Assembly (NCBI GenBank): GCA_017524545.1
Contig: JAFXVN010000009.1
Coordinates: forward strand, 1 to 44,815
Length of the DNA stretch: 44,815 nucleotides
Origin: Bacteroidaceae bacterium
Lineage (GTDB): Bacteria; Bacteroidota; Bacteroidia; Bacteroidales; Bacteroidaceae
Reading direction: 5' to 3'
Part shown: piece after piece, positions 21,396-30,978 of the stretch
Layout: each line of letters starts with the position of its first letter
Numbering within the stretch: the first letter of the stretch is position 1
Position numbers and translations under genes: made by a program
Notes under the pieces: model-generated
Told to the model about the DNA's origin: nothing
What the model saw: the letters and a program-made list of their open reading frames with translations, nothing else
Database searches by the model: none

Positions 21396-23297
21396 TTGAA
21401 ACGCGGAATACACTATCTTGAATATCTCTACTGCCACCTGCTCATTGTCTTTCTGATAGGCAGGATAGGTTTCATCCTGAACAACCGCTGCGTGCAGGAG
21501 CTGTCGTTCTTGGATGCTGTTGGGGCCTGTTGGCGCGGCTTCGTGGGGCACGACCTCATGGTGGCAGCCTGGCTGCTGGCCATCCCTTGGCTTGTAAGTG
21601 CCATCTCAAGCCTCTCCCGTCCCCTCCAAAGGAGGGGGGAACAGCAAAAGGAAGGCCAGGATGATTCTCCCCTCCTTTGGAGGGGTTGGAGGAGGCTTTC
21701 ATATTTCTACTACATCCTCATGGGCTTGGTGGTGGCGGTCATCATCGTGGCCGATGCTGTGATGTATGAATACTGGCAGTTCAAGCTTGGAATGGTGGTC
21801 TTGAGCTATGCCTCTTCACCGGAAGGTGCCACCAACAGTGTCAGCCTCGGATATATTGTGGTGCGCGTCTCGTTGTTCGTTTTGCTGGCACTCTGGACGA
21901 TAATCCCCTGCATCCTGCTCACCCCAAAGAAATTCCCCACAGGCCAGGGCGCAAAGCTCTGGATGCGCAACATCAGCATCATCTGGATTTTCCTGCTTGT
22001 GTCGGGAGTCTGCTTCATGCACCAGGGCGATGTCTATGGCAACCCGAAGGCTTTGCTTGCCAATCATGCAGCCGTCAATCCCGTCTATGCCTTCGCCAAA
22101 AGCATCCGTCTGGGCAATGACTATTCGGAACGCTATGACTATCTTTCCGAGGCAGACCGCGCCGACCTCTTCAAGGGTCTTTACCCCGAGCCAGCCGACG
22201 ACATACAGGACACCCTGCTCACTTCGCAAAGGCCGGACATCGTTGTGGTCTTCCTCGAAGGCTTGGGCAGCCGTTTCGTGGAGGAGCTTGGCGGTCTGCC
22301 CGACGTGACGCCAGGCTTGAGCCGACTCATCCCCGAAGGCATCTTCTGGGAGAACTATTACAGCAACTCCTTCCGCACGGACAGAGGCACGGTCAGCGCC
22401 TTCAGCGGTTGGTTGAGCTATCCCGATGTTGGCCTCATGAAGCAGGTTGAGTTCCATAAAGCCATACCCTCCCTGGCCCGTTCTTTAGGGCAGCAGGACT
22501 ATAAAACAAGCTACGTCTATGGCGGCACGATGACCAATATGGGCAAGCGACAGTATCTCGAGGACATGAGCTTCGAGAACATCTACGACGAAGCCGCCCT
22601 GAAGACCCTCTTCAACTCTCCCGTGGATTCCGCTTTAGGGAGCAGTTCAGAGGGATGTTCATGGGGCATTCCAGACAGCATTGTCCTGCAACAGGCCTGC
22701 CAGCTCGTGGGTCAATGGAAGGGCGGACACCACTTCCTTGTGGTACAGACACTCTCCAGCCACGAGCCGTGGGTAGTTCCTTATCACCGCCTCGAAGACG
22801 AGAAACTCAACGCCTTTGCCTATAGCGACTACAGCGTTGCCTGCATGGTAGATAGCCTCCGCAAGCTCCCAGAGTGGGACAATCTGCTCGTGGTGGTAAT
22901 TCCCGACCACGGCTTCCTCTACAAGCAGAGCTATGACGACCCGGGCTTCTTCCACGCTCCTATGCTTTGGCTGGGCGGTGCCATTCGTGAACCTCGCAAA
23001 ATGGATGTTCTGATGAACCAAAGCGACATAGCGGCAACACTACTGTCGCAAATGGGCATCTCCCACGGGGAATATCCGTGGAGTCGCAACGTCCTGAGCA
23101 AGACCTATACCTATCCCTTCGTCTATTCCAACTATCCGTCGGGCTTGCTTTTCATCGACAATACTGGCACAAGCATCTACGACATCAACGGCGACGCAAC
23201 GATGCTGGAGCAACCTGCCGACAACGGCCAGCGCATCCTTCGCGCTAAAGCCATCCTGCAAACCAGCTATGACCAGTTATCTGGGATTAGGGATTAG
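21396..23297 (+). CDS. LTA synthase/phosphoethanolamine-transferase-like membrane sulfatase
   Basis: A 633-residue inner-membrane protein with about five N-terminal membrane helices (to about residue 205) and a periplasmic sulfatase-fold domain. Sulfatase motifs: VVVFLEGLGSRF (metal site), NSFRTDRGTVSAFSGW with the likely nucleophile T328, LSSHEPW and VVVIPDHG. Relatives move phosphoglycerol or phosphoethanolamine onto envelope glycans or lipids. The start is TTG at 21396, since an in-frame TGA at 21381 leaves no ATG before residue 55. Residues about 72-101, in the loop between helices 2 and 3, are encoded by an 87-bp palindromic repeat insertion. It precedes the MsbA-like gene. Confidence 0.88.
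   Translation: MKRGIHYLEYLYCHLLIVFLIGRIGFILNNRCVQELSFLDAVGACWRGFVGHDLMVAAWLLAIPWLVSAISSLSRPLQRRGEQQKEGQDDSPLLWRGWRRLSYFYYILMGLVVAVIIVADAVMYEYWQFKLGMVVLSYASSPEGATNSVSLGYIVVRVSLFVLLALWTIIPCILLTPKKFPTGQGAKLWMRNISIIWIFLLVSGVCFMHQGDVYGNPKALLANHAAVNPVYAFAKSIRLGNDYSERYDYLSEADRADLFKGLYPEPADDIQDTLLTSQRPDIVVVFLEGLGSRFVEELGGLPDVTPGLSRLIPEGIFWENYYSNSFRTDRGTVSAFSGWLSYPDVGLMKQVEFHKAIPSLARSLGQQDYKTSYVYGGTMTNMGKRQYLEDMSFENIYDEAALKTLFNSPVDSALGSSSEGCSWGIPDSIVLQQACQLVGQWKGGHHFLVVQTLSSHEPWVVPYHRLEDEKLNAFAYSDYSVACMVDSLRKLPEWDNLLVVVIPDHGFLYKQSYDDPGFFHAPMLWLGGAIREPRKMDVLMNQSDIAATLLSQMGISHGEYPWSRNVLSKTYTYPFVYSNYPSGLLFIDNTGTSIYDINGDATMLEQPADNGQRILRAKAILQTSYDQLSGIRD
21610..21696. repeat. In-frame 87-bp palindromic insertion in the sulfatase gene
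   Basis: Two inverted copies of an element with core CCCCTCCAAAGGAGGGG (left 21610-21640, right 21666-21696) flank 25 bases. Each copy is itself palindromic. The reading frame stays open through both copies and adds about 29 hydrophilic, Arg-rich residues (SRPLQRRGE ... LLWRGWRRL). The same core is otherwise seen at gene ends in this window. Confidence 0.85.
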
Positions 23298-23340
23298 GTA
23301 TTAGAGAGAATTTGAATTGATAATTATGAATTAAAAAGGC

Positions 23341-25176
23341 ATGATAAAGCAGTTTCTCGAGATAGTGAAGCGGTACTTCCGCCCATACAAGATGTTCATC
23401 GTGTGGTCCATCGTACTTAACTTCGTGGCGCAATGGCTCAACGTCTTCTCCTTCGTGGTGCTTATCCCCATCCTGAACATCCTTTTCAAGATAGACCAGA
23501 ACGTCTATACCTATCAGGAATGGACTTGGAAGACACTGAACAGAGACCTCATCGTCAACAATGCGTATGCTTGGGTGCAGGAACTCATAGCCAGCCACGG
23601 TGCCTTCCTCACGCTCTGTCTGATGGGTGGCATCCTCGTCTTTATGACCTGCCTGAAGTGCATCGGCTACTGGGGTGCGTCGAACATCATGATGCCCCTG
23701 AGCACAGGCGTTGTGCGCGACATTCGCATGGACATGTACAACAAAATCATGCGACTGCCCCTGAGCTTCTTCTCGGCAGAACGCAAAGGTGACATCATCG
23801 TCCGCATGAGCACGGACATACAAATGGTGGAAAGCTCTGTGACCTCTGCCATCAGCACACTCATACAGCAGCCCATCGCCATCATCATCTGCTTTGTCAC
23901 GCTCTTTACAGTCAGTTGGCAACTCACCGTATTCGTGCTCGTCGTCACACCGCCGGCAGCATGGCTCATGGGTACTGTTACCAAGAAACTGAAGAACCAG
24001 TCGGCAAGCGTGCAAGCCGGTCTCTCGGAAATCATGGCTCAGATAGAAGAGACACTCAGCGGTCTGCGCATCGTCAAGGCATTCATCGCCGAAGAGAAGA
24101 TGGCGAAGCGCTTCAACTTCATCAACAACGAGTTTCGCAGGGGCATGATAAGCATGATGATGCGCATCAATGCCGCTCATCCTGTGTCAGAGTCGATGGG
24201 TACGCTCATTATTGTCATTGTGATGCTCTTTGGCGGTTGGCTGATACTGGATGGCAACGGATTCATCGATGCCTCCACCTTCATCTTCTATATGGTCATT
24301 CTCTACAGCGTCATCAACCCCATAAAGGACCTCACGCGCCAGTCCTATATGATTCCTATGGGACTCGCATCGATGGATCGCATCGACTATATCCTCAAGG
24401 CCGAGAACCCCATCAAGGAAATTGCAGACCCGAAGCAGTTGGACAGCTTTGACCAGCAGGTGGAGCTTCGTGACGTTTCCTTCTATTACAATGAAGGCCG
24501 CGACGTCTTGAAGCACATCAACCTCACTATTCCGAAAGGCAAGACCGTAGCCCTCGTGGGACAGTCCGGTTCAGGCAAATCAACCCTGGTGGACCTCATT
24601 CCCCGCTACCACGACGTCTGCGGCGGGCAGATACTCATCGACGGAAAGGACATACGCGACGTCCGCATACACGACCTGCGCTCCCTCATCGGCAACGTCA
24701 ACCAGGAGGCCATCCTTTTCAACGACACCTTCTACAACAACATCACCTTCGGTGTGGAGAATGCCACAATGGAGCAGGTCATCGAGGCAGCAAAGATAGC
24801 CAATGCCCACGACTTCATCATGGAAACCGAAAAAGGCTACGACACCGTCATTGGCGACAGGGGCGGAAGGCTCTCAGGCGGTCAGCGTCAGCGCGTCAGC
24901 ATAGCCCGAGCCATCCTCAAGAACCCGCCCATCCTCATCCTCGATGAGGCCACATCAGCCCTCGACACAGAGAGCGAGCATCTGGTGCAGGAAGCCCTCG
25001 ACCGCCTGATGAAGTCGCGCACCACCGTCGCCATAGCCCACCGCCTCTCCACCATCAAGAATGCCGACATCATCCATGTCCTCTACGAAGGCGAAATAGT
25101 GGAAAGCGGCCAGCACGACGAACTCATCGCCAAAGACGGCTACTATAAGCGCCTCTATGACATGCAGCAGCTGTAA
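23341..25176 (+). CDS. MsbA-like ABC exporter (permease-ATPase fusion)
   Basis: A 611-residue half-transporter with a six-helix membrane domain (about residues 15-345) fused to an ATPase. Walker A is GQSGSGKST (407-415), the signature is LSGGQRQR (511-518), Walker B is ILILDEAT and the switch His is in AIAHRLST. The best functional guess is a lipid or lipid-linked glycan flippase of the MsbA type, fitting the adjacent sulfatase and the glycan cluster. The ATG at 23341 follows 43 bases after the sulfatase stop, in a gap with heptad-like TTATGAATT DNA, so co-transcription is probable. Confidence 0.93.
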   Translation: MIKQFLEIVKRYFRPYKMFIVWSIVLNFVAQWLNVFSFVVLIPILNILFKIDQNVYTYQEWTWKTLNRDLIVNNAYAWVQELIASHGAFLTLCLMGGILVFMTCLKCIGYWGASNIMMPLSTGVVRDIRMDMYNKIMRLPLSFFSAERKGDIIVRMSTDIQMVESSVTSAISTLIQQPIAIIICFVTLFTVSWQLTVFVLVVTPPAAWLMGTVTKKLKNQSASVQAGLSEIMAQIEETLSGLRIVKAFIAEEKMAKRFNFINNEFRRGMISMMMRINAAHPVSESMGTLIIVIVMLFGGWLILDGNGFIDASTFIFYMVILYSVINPIKDLTRQSYMIPMGLASMDRIDYILKAENPIKEIADPKQLDSFDQQVELRDVSFYYNEGRDVLKHINLTIPKGKTVALVGQSGSGKSTLVDLIPRYHDVCGGQILIDGKDIRDVRIHDLRSLIGNVNQEAILFNDTFYNNITFGVENATMEQVIEAAKIANAHDFIMETEKGYDTVIGDRGGRLSGGQRQRVSIARAILKNPPILILDEATSALDTESEHLVQEALDRLMKSRTTVAIAHRLSTIKNADIIHVLYEGEIVESGQHDELIAKDGYYKRLYDMQQL

Positions 25177-25222
25177 CTTGCCATGCAATTCTGCAAATCG
25201 AGTTGCAAATTAGCAAAAATTA

Positions 25223-25254
25223 TTTGCAAATCTGAAAGAAAAACATTACCTTTG
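25223..25254 (+). promoter_or_regulatory. Promoter of the DUF4143 ATPase gene
   Basis: TTTG (25223-25226), 20 bases, TACCTTTG (25247-25254). TGCAAAT occurs three times in 25190-25230, one copy overlapping the -33 element; the same TTTGCA word forms the array upstream of the HTH regulator gene near 8.76 kb. Confidence 0.75.
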
Positions 25255-25280
25255 TCATCGATTTAAGTCTTTTTAGCGTC

Positions 25281-26483
25281 ATGTACATCAACAGGCAACT
25301 CAAGGAAAAGCTGCAGCAGATGACGAGCATATATCCCGTGATTACCTTGACAGGTCCGAGGCAATCGGGGAAATCCACGCTTCTAAAATCTTCCTTTCCC
25401 GATTATCATTATATTTCTCTGGAGGATATCGACCTAAGGGAGTTCGCCACTCGTGACCCACGAGGATTTCTTGCCACCTATCCAGATCACGTTATCATTG
25501 ACGAAGCCCAGCGTGTACCGTCCTTATTCTCCTATCTGCAGTCAAAAGTGGATGCTGTTGATGACCCTGGTATGTACCTGTTGGCAGGCTCTCACAATTT
25601 CTTGTTGATGGAAAGCATCAACCAGTCTTTGGCAGGAAGAACTGCCGTCCTGAAACTGCTGCCTTTCTCACATGCGGAACTGCGCGACGGAGGCATTCTT
25701 CCTGAAAGTAGCAACGCGGAAATTTTCAAAGGAGCATATCCAAGACTCTATGATAAGCAGATTGCCCCAACGGACTATTATCCGTATTATATCCAAACAT
25801 ACGTGGAGCGTGATGTGCGTCAGATGAAGAACATCGGTGACTTGAGTACATTCATCCGCTTCCTCAAACTATGTGCCGGACGCATCGGGCAACTGCTTAA
25901 TATCTCATCATTGGCCAATGAATGCGGTATTTCTGTTCCTACGGCAAAATCTTGGATATCTATACTTGAAGCCAGCTACATCTGTTATATCTTGGAGCCC
26001 GATTGGAATAACTTTGCAAAAAGATTGGTGAAAACACCGAAACTGTATTTCTACGATACAGGACTGGCCTGTTCGCTCTTGGAAATAAAAGACGCAGGTC
26101 AGATAGAAACACATTTTCTCCGAGGTAGCCTCTTTGAGAATATGGTCATTAACTCATTTATCAAGCAGGCATGGAATCAAGGCATGGAGGCAGATCTTCG
26201 CTTTTGGCGCGACAGTCAGGGGAACGAAGTTGATCTGCTTCAATATGGTTGTGAAAGCCCTGTCGCATACGAAATAAAATCCTCCTCAACCTATAGTCCC
26301 GACTTTTTCAAAGGATTGTCAAAATGGGCCAGCCTTTCAGGAGTTGCTACAGACAGTCTGAATGTCATTTACGGCGGGCAGACAAATCTTAACACATCAC
26401 AGGGACACCTCATCGCGTGGTCAAATGCAGAACACGCCATGCCGTTTCCTTCGCATTCGACCCTCGCCAACAATATGAAATAG
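25281..26483 (+). CDS. AAA family ATPase with DUF4143 domain
   Basis: A 400-residue protein of the AAA_14/DUF4143 group common in Bacteroidota. Walker A is GPRQSGKST (residues about 25-33), Walker B is HVIIDEAQRVP, and a sensor segment is LLAGSHNFLLM. The C-terminal DUF4143 half (LYFYDTGLACSLLEI, FWRDSQGNEVDLL, YEIKSSSTY) resembles a PD-(D/E)xK nuclease-like fold. The cellular role is unknown. The family usually ends soon after the LIAW strand; the last 20 or so residues here (NAEHAMPFPSHST...) are encoded by DNA that in another frame looks like the end of a different gene. It has its own consensus promoter. Confidence 0.9.
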   Translation: MYINRQLKEKLQQMTSIYPVITLTGPRQSGKSTLLKSSFPDYHYISLEDIDLREFATRDPRGFLATYPDHVIIDEAQRVPSLFSYLQSKVDAVDDPGMYLLAGSHNFLLMESINQSLAGRTAVLKLLPFSHAELRDGGILPESSNAEIFKGAYPRLYDKQIAPTDYYPYYIQTYVERDVRQMKNIGDLSTFIRFLKLCAGRIGQLLNISSLANECGISVPTAKSWISILEASYICYILEPDWNNFAKRLVKTPKLYFYDTGLACSLLEIKDAGQIETHFLRGSLFENMVINSFIKQAWNQGMEADLRFWRDSQGNEVDLLQYGCESPVAYEIKSSSTYSPDFFKGLSKWASLSGVATDSLNVIYGGQTNLNTSQGHLIAWSNAEHAMPFPSHSTLANNMK

Positions 26484-26545
26484 GCATCAACTTCAATCTG
26501 AAAAAACTCGGCATAGACGATTGGAAAGTCGTTAAAGAAAAGTGA
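26420..26545 (+). pseudogene. Possible 3' remnant of another gene, overlapping the DUF4143 end
   Basis: In the frame ending at TGA 26543, an uninterrupted stretch reads SFAFDPRQQYEIGINFNL then KKLGIDDWKVVKEK. This resembles the last strand of a membrane barrel followed by a charged tail, and it continues 62 bases past the DUF4143 stop. It has no start of its own. It may be a leftover 3' end into which the ATPase gene was joined, or chance. The source family was not identified. Confidence 0.3.
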
Positions 26546-26603
26546 AGACAAACACTTCTACGATATGTAACAACTATAGAATAGTATAAACGTTGATTAC
26601 CAT

Positions 26604-27497
26604 ATGGCCAAAATCAGTATTATAATTATCACGCATAATGCACCATCTTATGTTGATGAAACCCTTACTACTCTGCACGACATAACAGCAAAAAACGACC
26701 TTGAAAAGTGCGAGATAATCATTGTCGATAATGCTTCTGGCTCTGAAACGAAGGACCTCTTGAAAAAGGCGAAGCAGGATGGACGAATCGATAAACTATT
26801 TTTCTCAGAGAAGAACACACTTTTTGCAGGGGGGAACAACATTGGTGTTAGTTTAGCTAGTAAAGACTCCGAATTGATACTTCTTCTTAATTCAGATGTT
26901 TCTATTAAAGATTCCGGGTGGCTACATAATCTTGTAAAATCCAAACAACAAGGAGGATATGCCGTCGCATCCTATGGATTATGCGAAACTCCCGATAGAG
27001 CTGATGGCTATTGTTTCCTGATAGACCGCAATTTATATGACAAGTATCACTTGGACGAAAACTTTGAGTGGTGGTGGAGTATAACAAAAATTCAATCTCA
27101 AATTCTCCAACAGGGAGGTAACATTCTTGCTTTAGGTAATCATAACCACCTATTGGTACATTATGGTGGAAAATCTGGCAAAGACTTTGTTGGAGCTAAA
27201 GGTATGGACATAAGTCAAGAGAAGGTGTTGGAGTGGTTTGATAATGCACCAGGCAGAGTCTTTTTCAGAGATGCTCAAAAAACAGAAGCAGAACTTTTGC
27301 AAGAAGTAGAAACTTCACTGAATAAGTGTAAAGCTCAGCTAAAACAGCAAACAAAAGAGTTATACCAAATACAACAAGAACAACAAAAGAATATCACAAA
27401 ATACAAGAAATATAGGAGGGCTTTCAGAATAGCGTTTGCGGTTTCTATAGTGTCAGTGTGTCTGCTCGTTTTTGCTGTTTGTTATGTTTTTCTCTAA
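26604..27497 (+). CDS. GT2 glycosyltransferase with C-terminal coiled coil and membrane anchor
   Basis: A 297-residue protein. An N-terminal GT-A domain has ISIIIITHNAPSYVDETL, the nucleotide-sugar site IIIVDNASG and the acceptor-loop LLLNSDVSI in place of DxD. It is close to rhamnosyltransferase-like GT2 enzymes. After about residue 215 come a Gln/Lys-rich coiled coil (LNKCKAQLKQQTKELYQIQQ) and one C-terminal membrane helix (about 274-297), an unusual arrangement that would hold the enzyme at the membrane. It is the first gene of the A+T-rich glycan operon. Donor and acceptor are unknown. Confidence 0.85.
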   Translation: MAKISIIIITHNAPSYVDETLTTLHDITAKNDLEKCEIIIVDNASGSETKDLLKKAKQDGRIDKLFFSEKNTLFAGGNNIGVSLASKDSELILLLNSDVSIKDSGWLHNLVKSKQQGGYAVASYGLCETPDRADGYCFLIDRNLYDKYHLDENFEWWWSITKIQSQILQQGGNILALGNHNHLLVHYGGKSGKDFVGAKGMDISQEKVLEWFDNAPGRVFFRDAQKTEAELLQEVETSLNKCKAQLKQQTKELYQIQQEQQKNITKYKKYRRAFRIAFAVSIVSVCLLVFAVCYVFL

Positions 27498-27548
27498 AAG
27501 CGGAGTATTGAGAATTTGTCACTAATACCAATAATCACAACAAAAGAA

Positions 27549-28790
27549 ATGCACGGTTTAAATTATATCATACGAAAGTGGATTTACCACACACTTGACA
27601 GAGAAGAGAGTCCAATAAGACAAGGATTCAATTCATTGAAGACACAGTATAAGGAGTTGCAATCGGAATTATTCTCATTAGCTGATTGGCAACATAAGGA
27701 GTTGCAGTCGGAATTATCCTCATTAACTAACAGAATTTGCAATGAGACAGCCAACCCTAATTCTCTTTTGCATAAAAATCATTTTTATCAGCTAATCAGT
27801 CAGGAATACTTGCATCAGTATCATACGAAGCAGAAAACAAAGGACTACACCGATCATTATGTTAGCTATTGTTACGAGTCACCAATGGGGGTTGTCAATA
27901 TTGGAGACTATATCCAGACCATTGCAACTGAGGAAGCCATTCGACAGTGTGTGGGGAACAACAGCGAGCAAGTAAAGTTCGAAACCGTTCAGAGGAACCG
28001 TCTTACCAGTCATCAGGGCGGCACATGCGTGATGCAAGGTTGGTATGAACATCAGCAGCTTACATTCTTGCCCGGACCAGATACGCGGCCAGTATGGGTT
28101 GGAACGCATTTTTGCTTTGATGCCAGAAAGATGATAGAATGTCTTTATGAAAATAGCAGTATTCGTTTTAAGGATATTGGATGTAGAGATAAATCTACAA
28201 TGGCTTTCTGCCAAAGTTTGGGGATGACAGCTTATTTCAGCAGATGCCTTACTTTAACACTACCTAAACGAAATGCTGCTGAAACACAAAATGCAAATAC
28301 CACATATATAGTAGATTGCCCAGACAAGATTATAGAATATCTGCCTACATCCATTAAAGATGGAGCAAAAATAATCAGTCAGCGTAACTGCAAATTTGAA
28401 AGCTGGATGAATTGGCAACAAAGTCGAATTGCAGCAGAACAATTATTGGTAGAATATAGGCAACATGCTAGATTGGTAGTAACAACAGCCCTGCATTGTG
28501 CACAACCATGTTTGGCAATGGGGATTCCCGTAGTATTCATTCATCCGGAATACAATGAAGAAGATAGATTTTCTTCCATGGATGGAATTCTCAAACAGTA
28601 TTCCTTAAACGACCTAAAAGAGGGAAAAGTTAGATTTGATGAGAGCGCACCAGATATTGAGGATTTGAAATTTGCTCTCTTGCGCAACCTTGGCCTGTCG
28701 CTTAAGGAGAACTTGTCTGATGAAGAAGCTCAGGAATTATCAGAAGTAAGATCATTTATAGAACAATATAACATTTATAAACTAACATGA
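27549..28790 (+). CDS. Polysaccharide pyruvyl transferase family protein
   Basis: A protein of 413 residues of the polysaccharide pyruvyl transferase family, which transfers pyruvate from PEP to sugars as a ketal. Recognisable parts are SPMGVVNIGDYIQTIATEEAI near the start of the domain and VVTTALHCAQPCLAMGIPVVFI near the end, typical of the GT-B-like fold. I chose the ATG at 27549; a TTG at 27516 would add 11 residues. The N-terminus contains two near-identical KELQSEL repeats, a short coiled coil recalling that of the preceding GT2. It overlaps the next gene by four bases. Confidence 0.82.
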   Translation: MHGLNYIIRKWIYHTLDREESPIRQGFNSLKTQYKELQSELFSLADWQHKELQSELSSLTNRICNETANPNSLLHKNHFYQLISQEYLHQYHTKQKTKDYTDHYVSYCYESPMGVVNIGDYIQTIATEEAIRQCVGNNSEQVKFETVQRNRLTSHQGGTCVMQGWYEHQQLTFLPGPDTRPVWVGTHFCFDARKMIECLYENSSIRFKDIGCRDKSTMAFCQSLGMTAYFSRCLTLTLPKRNAAETQNANTTYIVDCPDKIIEYLPTSIKDGAKIISQRNCKFESWMNWQQSRIAAEQLLVEYRQHARLVVTTALHCAQPCLAMGIPVVFIHPEYNEEDRFSSMDGILKQYSLNDLKEGKVRFDESAPDIEDLKFALLRNLGLSLKENLSDEEAQELSEVRSFIEQYNIYKLT

Positions 28791-29731
28791 TGCGTGGTTT
28801 TATTTCACTTTTACGAAAAGGAATTCAGAAAGTACCCATACCAGACAATTTCTCAGAAGAAAGATACATGACGGCTTATCCTGATTGTAATGGCAAGGCA
28901 AAAAGTCATTACAAAAAAGAAGGAGCTAAGCAAAACCGCATTATGTATGTAGATGATGATATGGGAAATCGTAAAACGACCCCTACGGAAGAGAAACCTC
29001 TTATTTCCGTCATAGTCACAAGTTACAATTACGAAAAATACATACCTGTAGCATTGGACTCGGTTGTAGCCCAAACCTATACTAACTTCGAAATTATAGT
29101 TGTAGATGATGGTTCCAGAGATTCATCTGTTGATATAATAAAAGCATATTCAGAAAAGTATCCACAGATTAAATTGTATATGCACGAAGGCAGAAATAAT
29201 AAAGGTCTGCCTGCATCCATGCGTCTTGGTATTGAAAAAGCAACAGGAGAGTATGTTGCTTTCTGTGAGAGTGACGATTTGTGGACACCCAACCATTTGG
29301 AAGAAAAGATAAAAATAGTTAACCTCTATGAAGATGTTTCTATAGTTTCTAATGCAATCAAAATGTTTGGCGATGCTGAAGACATAAAAGCACGTGGCTG
29401 GGTGTGTCAACATATTCGGAAGTTACTTAAGCAAGGAGGTACCCCTATTGATTTAAGATATAATCAGAGTTTTAATTTTATCCCTACTTTGTCTTCCGTC
29501 ATGATTAAGAGGGACCTGCTTCTGTCACTTGATTATAATACGCCAGTGCCAGCGTGGATTGATTTCTGGCTGTACAGACAGATTCTAATCAATCACATTC
29601 TCTATTTCGTCGATGAAGAATTGACACTCTGGCGTCAGCATAATTCATTCAACAGTAGGGAGAAATCTGCAAAAATCGTAGATAGTCTTCCTTCTTTCCT
29701 ACAAAAAAGCAATCATCTTATCGGTTTATGA
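28787..29731 (+). CDS. GT2 family glycosyltransferase
   Basis: A 314-residue GT-A enzyme. After about 70 leading residues the domain begins ISVIVTSYNYEKYIPVALDSV, with EIIVVDDGSRDSS and YVAFCESDDLW carrying the DxD-type metal site (SDD). The product probably adds one sugar to a cytoplasmic lipid-linked acceptor. The ATG overlaps the pyruvyl-transferase stop by four bases, and its own stop overlaps the next start, showing tight translational coupling. Specificity cannot be assigned. Confidence 0.88.
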   Translation: MMRGFISLLRKGIQKVPIPDNFSEERYMTAYPDCNGKAKSHYKKEGAKQNRIMYVDDDMGNRKTTPTEEKPLISVIVTSYNYEKYIPVALDSVVAQTYTNFEIIVVDDGSRDSSVDIIKAYSEKYPQIKLYMHEGRNNKGLPASMRLGIEKATGEYVAFCESDDLWTPNHLEEKIKIVNLYEDVSIVSNAIKMFGDAEDIKARGWVCQHIRKLLKQGGTPIDLRYNQSFNFIPTLSSVMIKRDLLLSLDYNTPVPAWIDFWLYRQILINHILYFVDEELTLWRQHNSFNSREKSAKIVDSLPSFLQKSNHLIGL

Positions 29732-30978
29732 AAGTTCTATGGTTTGAAGTTACAACACCTTCCAGATACACAGGACAAGGTTTGGTCATTGGTGGGTGGC
29801 AAGACTCTCTTGAGAGAATTGTGCGCACATGTTCTGATATAGAGTTATTCATTGCCTTTGAATCACAATGGCCCCAAGAGAAGAAGATAATAGATGGCGT
29901 AACATATTTACCTCTAAATGTCTGTTATACGAAGAAAGAAAAAAAACAAGCAAAGACCACATGGGATGTGAATGCAGCTAAACTTGTACCTCTCATGAAG
30001 GAGGTGGTATCTGAAGTTGAGCCGGATATTATCCAGGTTTTTGGAACAGAGTGGCCTTTTGGACTGATTGCCAAATATACCGACATTCCTGTTGTCGTAC
30101 ATATCCAAGGGGCAATGGCTCCATATAATAATGCTCTGTTTCCCCCGGGCTATAACTTCCTGAATGTTGCAAAGGAGATAGGCTGGAAACATCCCAAACA
30201 AATTCTGGAGGCTTGGAAAAACTATCAATTTGACCTTTCTCGCACAGCGATAGATAAACAGGTTTGGGAGTCAGTCTCATTTTATATGGGAAGAACGGAA
30301 TGGGATGAGGCTTTATCTGCCGTTATGCATCCGGGGAGAGAATACTTCCATGTTGAGGAAGCGCTTCGTCCCCAATTTACATCTGGACAATTTGTGTGGA
30401 AAGCCCCCAAAAGCCAGCATGTCAAACTTATTTCGACAGGTTGTTCTAATTTTTGGAAAGGACCAGACATGTTGCTAAAAGTTGCACATCTATTAACAAA
30501 TCTTGGTTTAGAATTTGACTGGGATGTCGCAGGATATATGCCTGAATCCCTTCGACGGATAGTTGAAAAAAAAGAAAACTATCATTTTGAAGATAATCAT
30601 GTGCATTTCCTTGGCTACATTCAGCCTGATGAATTGGCAGAGCGGCTATGTGCATCTACAATGTATGTTCATACGGCATACGTGGAAAACAGTCCTAATT
30701 CCATCTGCGAGGCTCAATGTATGGGCGTTCCTATAGTCTCAACGAATGTAGGCGGAATATCCACATTGGTAAAACATGCAGAACAGGGCTTCCTCGTTCC
30801 TGCTAATGATCCTTGGCAGATGGCACATGCCATCATGTATCTTGCTTCGGATTATGACATGATGATTCATTTCTCAGAAAGTTCGAAGTTTGTTGCAAAA
30901 CAACGACATGATGACCAACACATCTTGGCACAGTTGCGACAAGTTTATACGACACTGCTTAATTTTTCCCATTTATGA
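29728..30978 (+). CDS. GT4 family glycosyltransferase
   Basis: A 416-residue GT-B enzyme. The C-terminal donor-binding half has [48 protein letters not shown] and the retaining-GT4 EX7E region with [24 protein letters not shown]. The N-terminal half includes [17 protein letters not shown]. It overlaps both neighbours by four bases, placing it in the core of the operon. The linkage made is unknown. Confidence 0.9.
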   Translation: MKVLWFEVTTPSRYTGQGLVIGGWQDSLERIVRTCSDIELFIAFESQWPQEKKIIDGVTYLPLNVCYTKKEKKQAKTTWDVNAAKLVPLMKEVVSEVEPDIIQVFGTEWPFGLIAKYTDIPVVVHIQGAMAPYNNALFPPGYNFLNVAKEIGWKHPKQILEAWKNYQFDLSRTAIDKQVWESVSFYMGRTEWDEALSAVMHPGREYFHVEEALRPQFTSGQFVWKAPKSQHVKLISTGCSNFWKGPDMLLKVAHLLTNLGLEFDWDVAGYMPESLRRIVEKKENYHFEDNHVHFLGYIQPDELAERLCASTMYVHTAYVENSPNSICEAQCMGVPIVSTNVGGISTLVKHAEQGFLVPANDPWQMAHAIMYLASDYDMMIHFSESSKFVAKQRHDDQHILAQLRQVYTTLLNFSHL

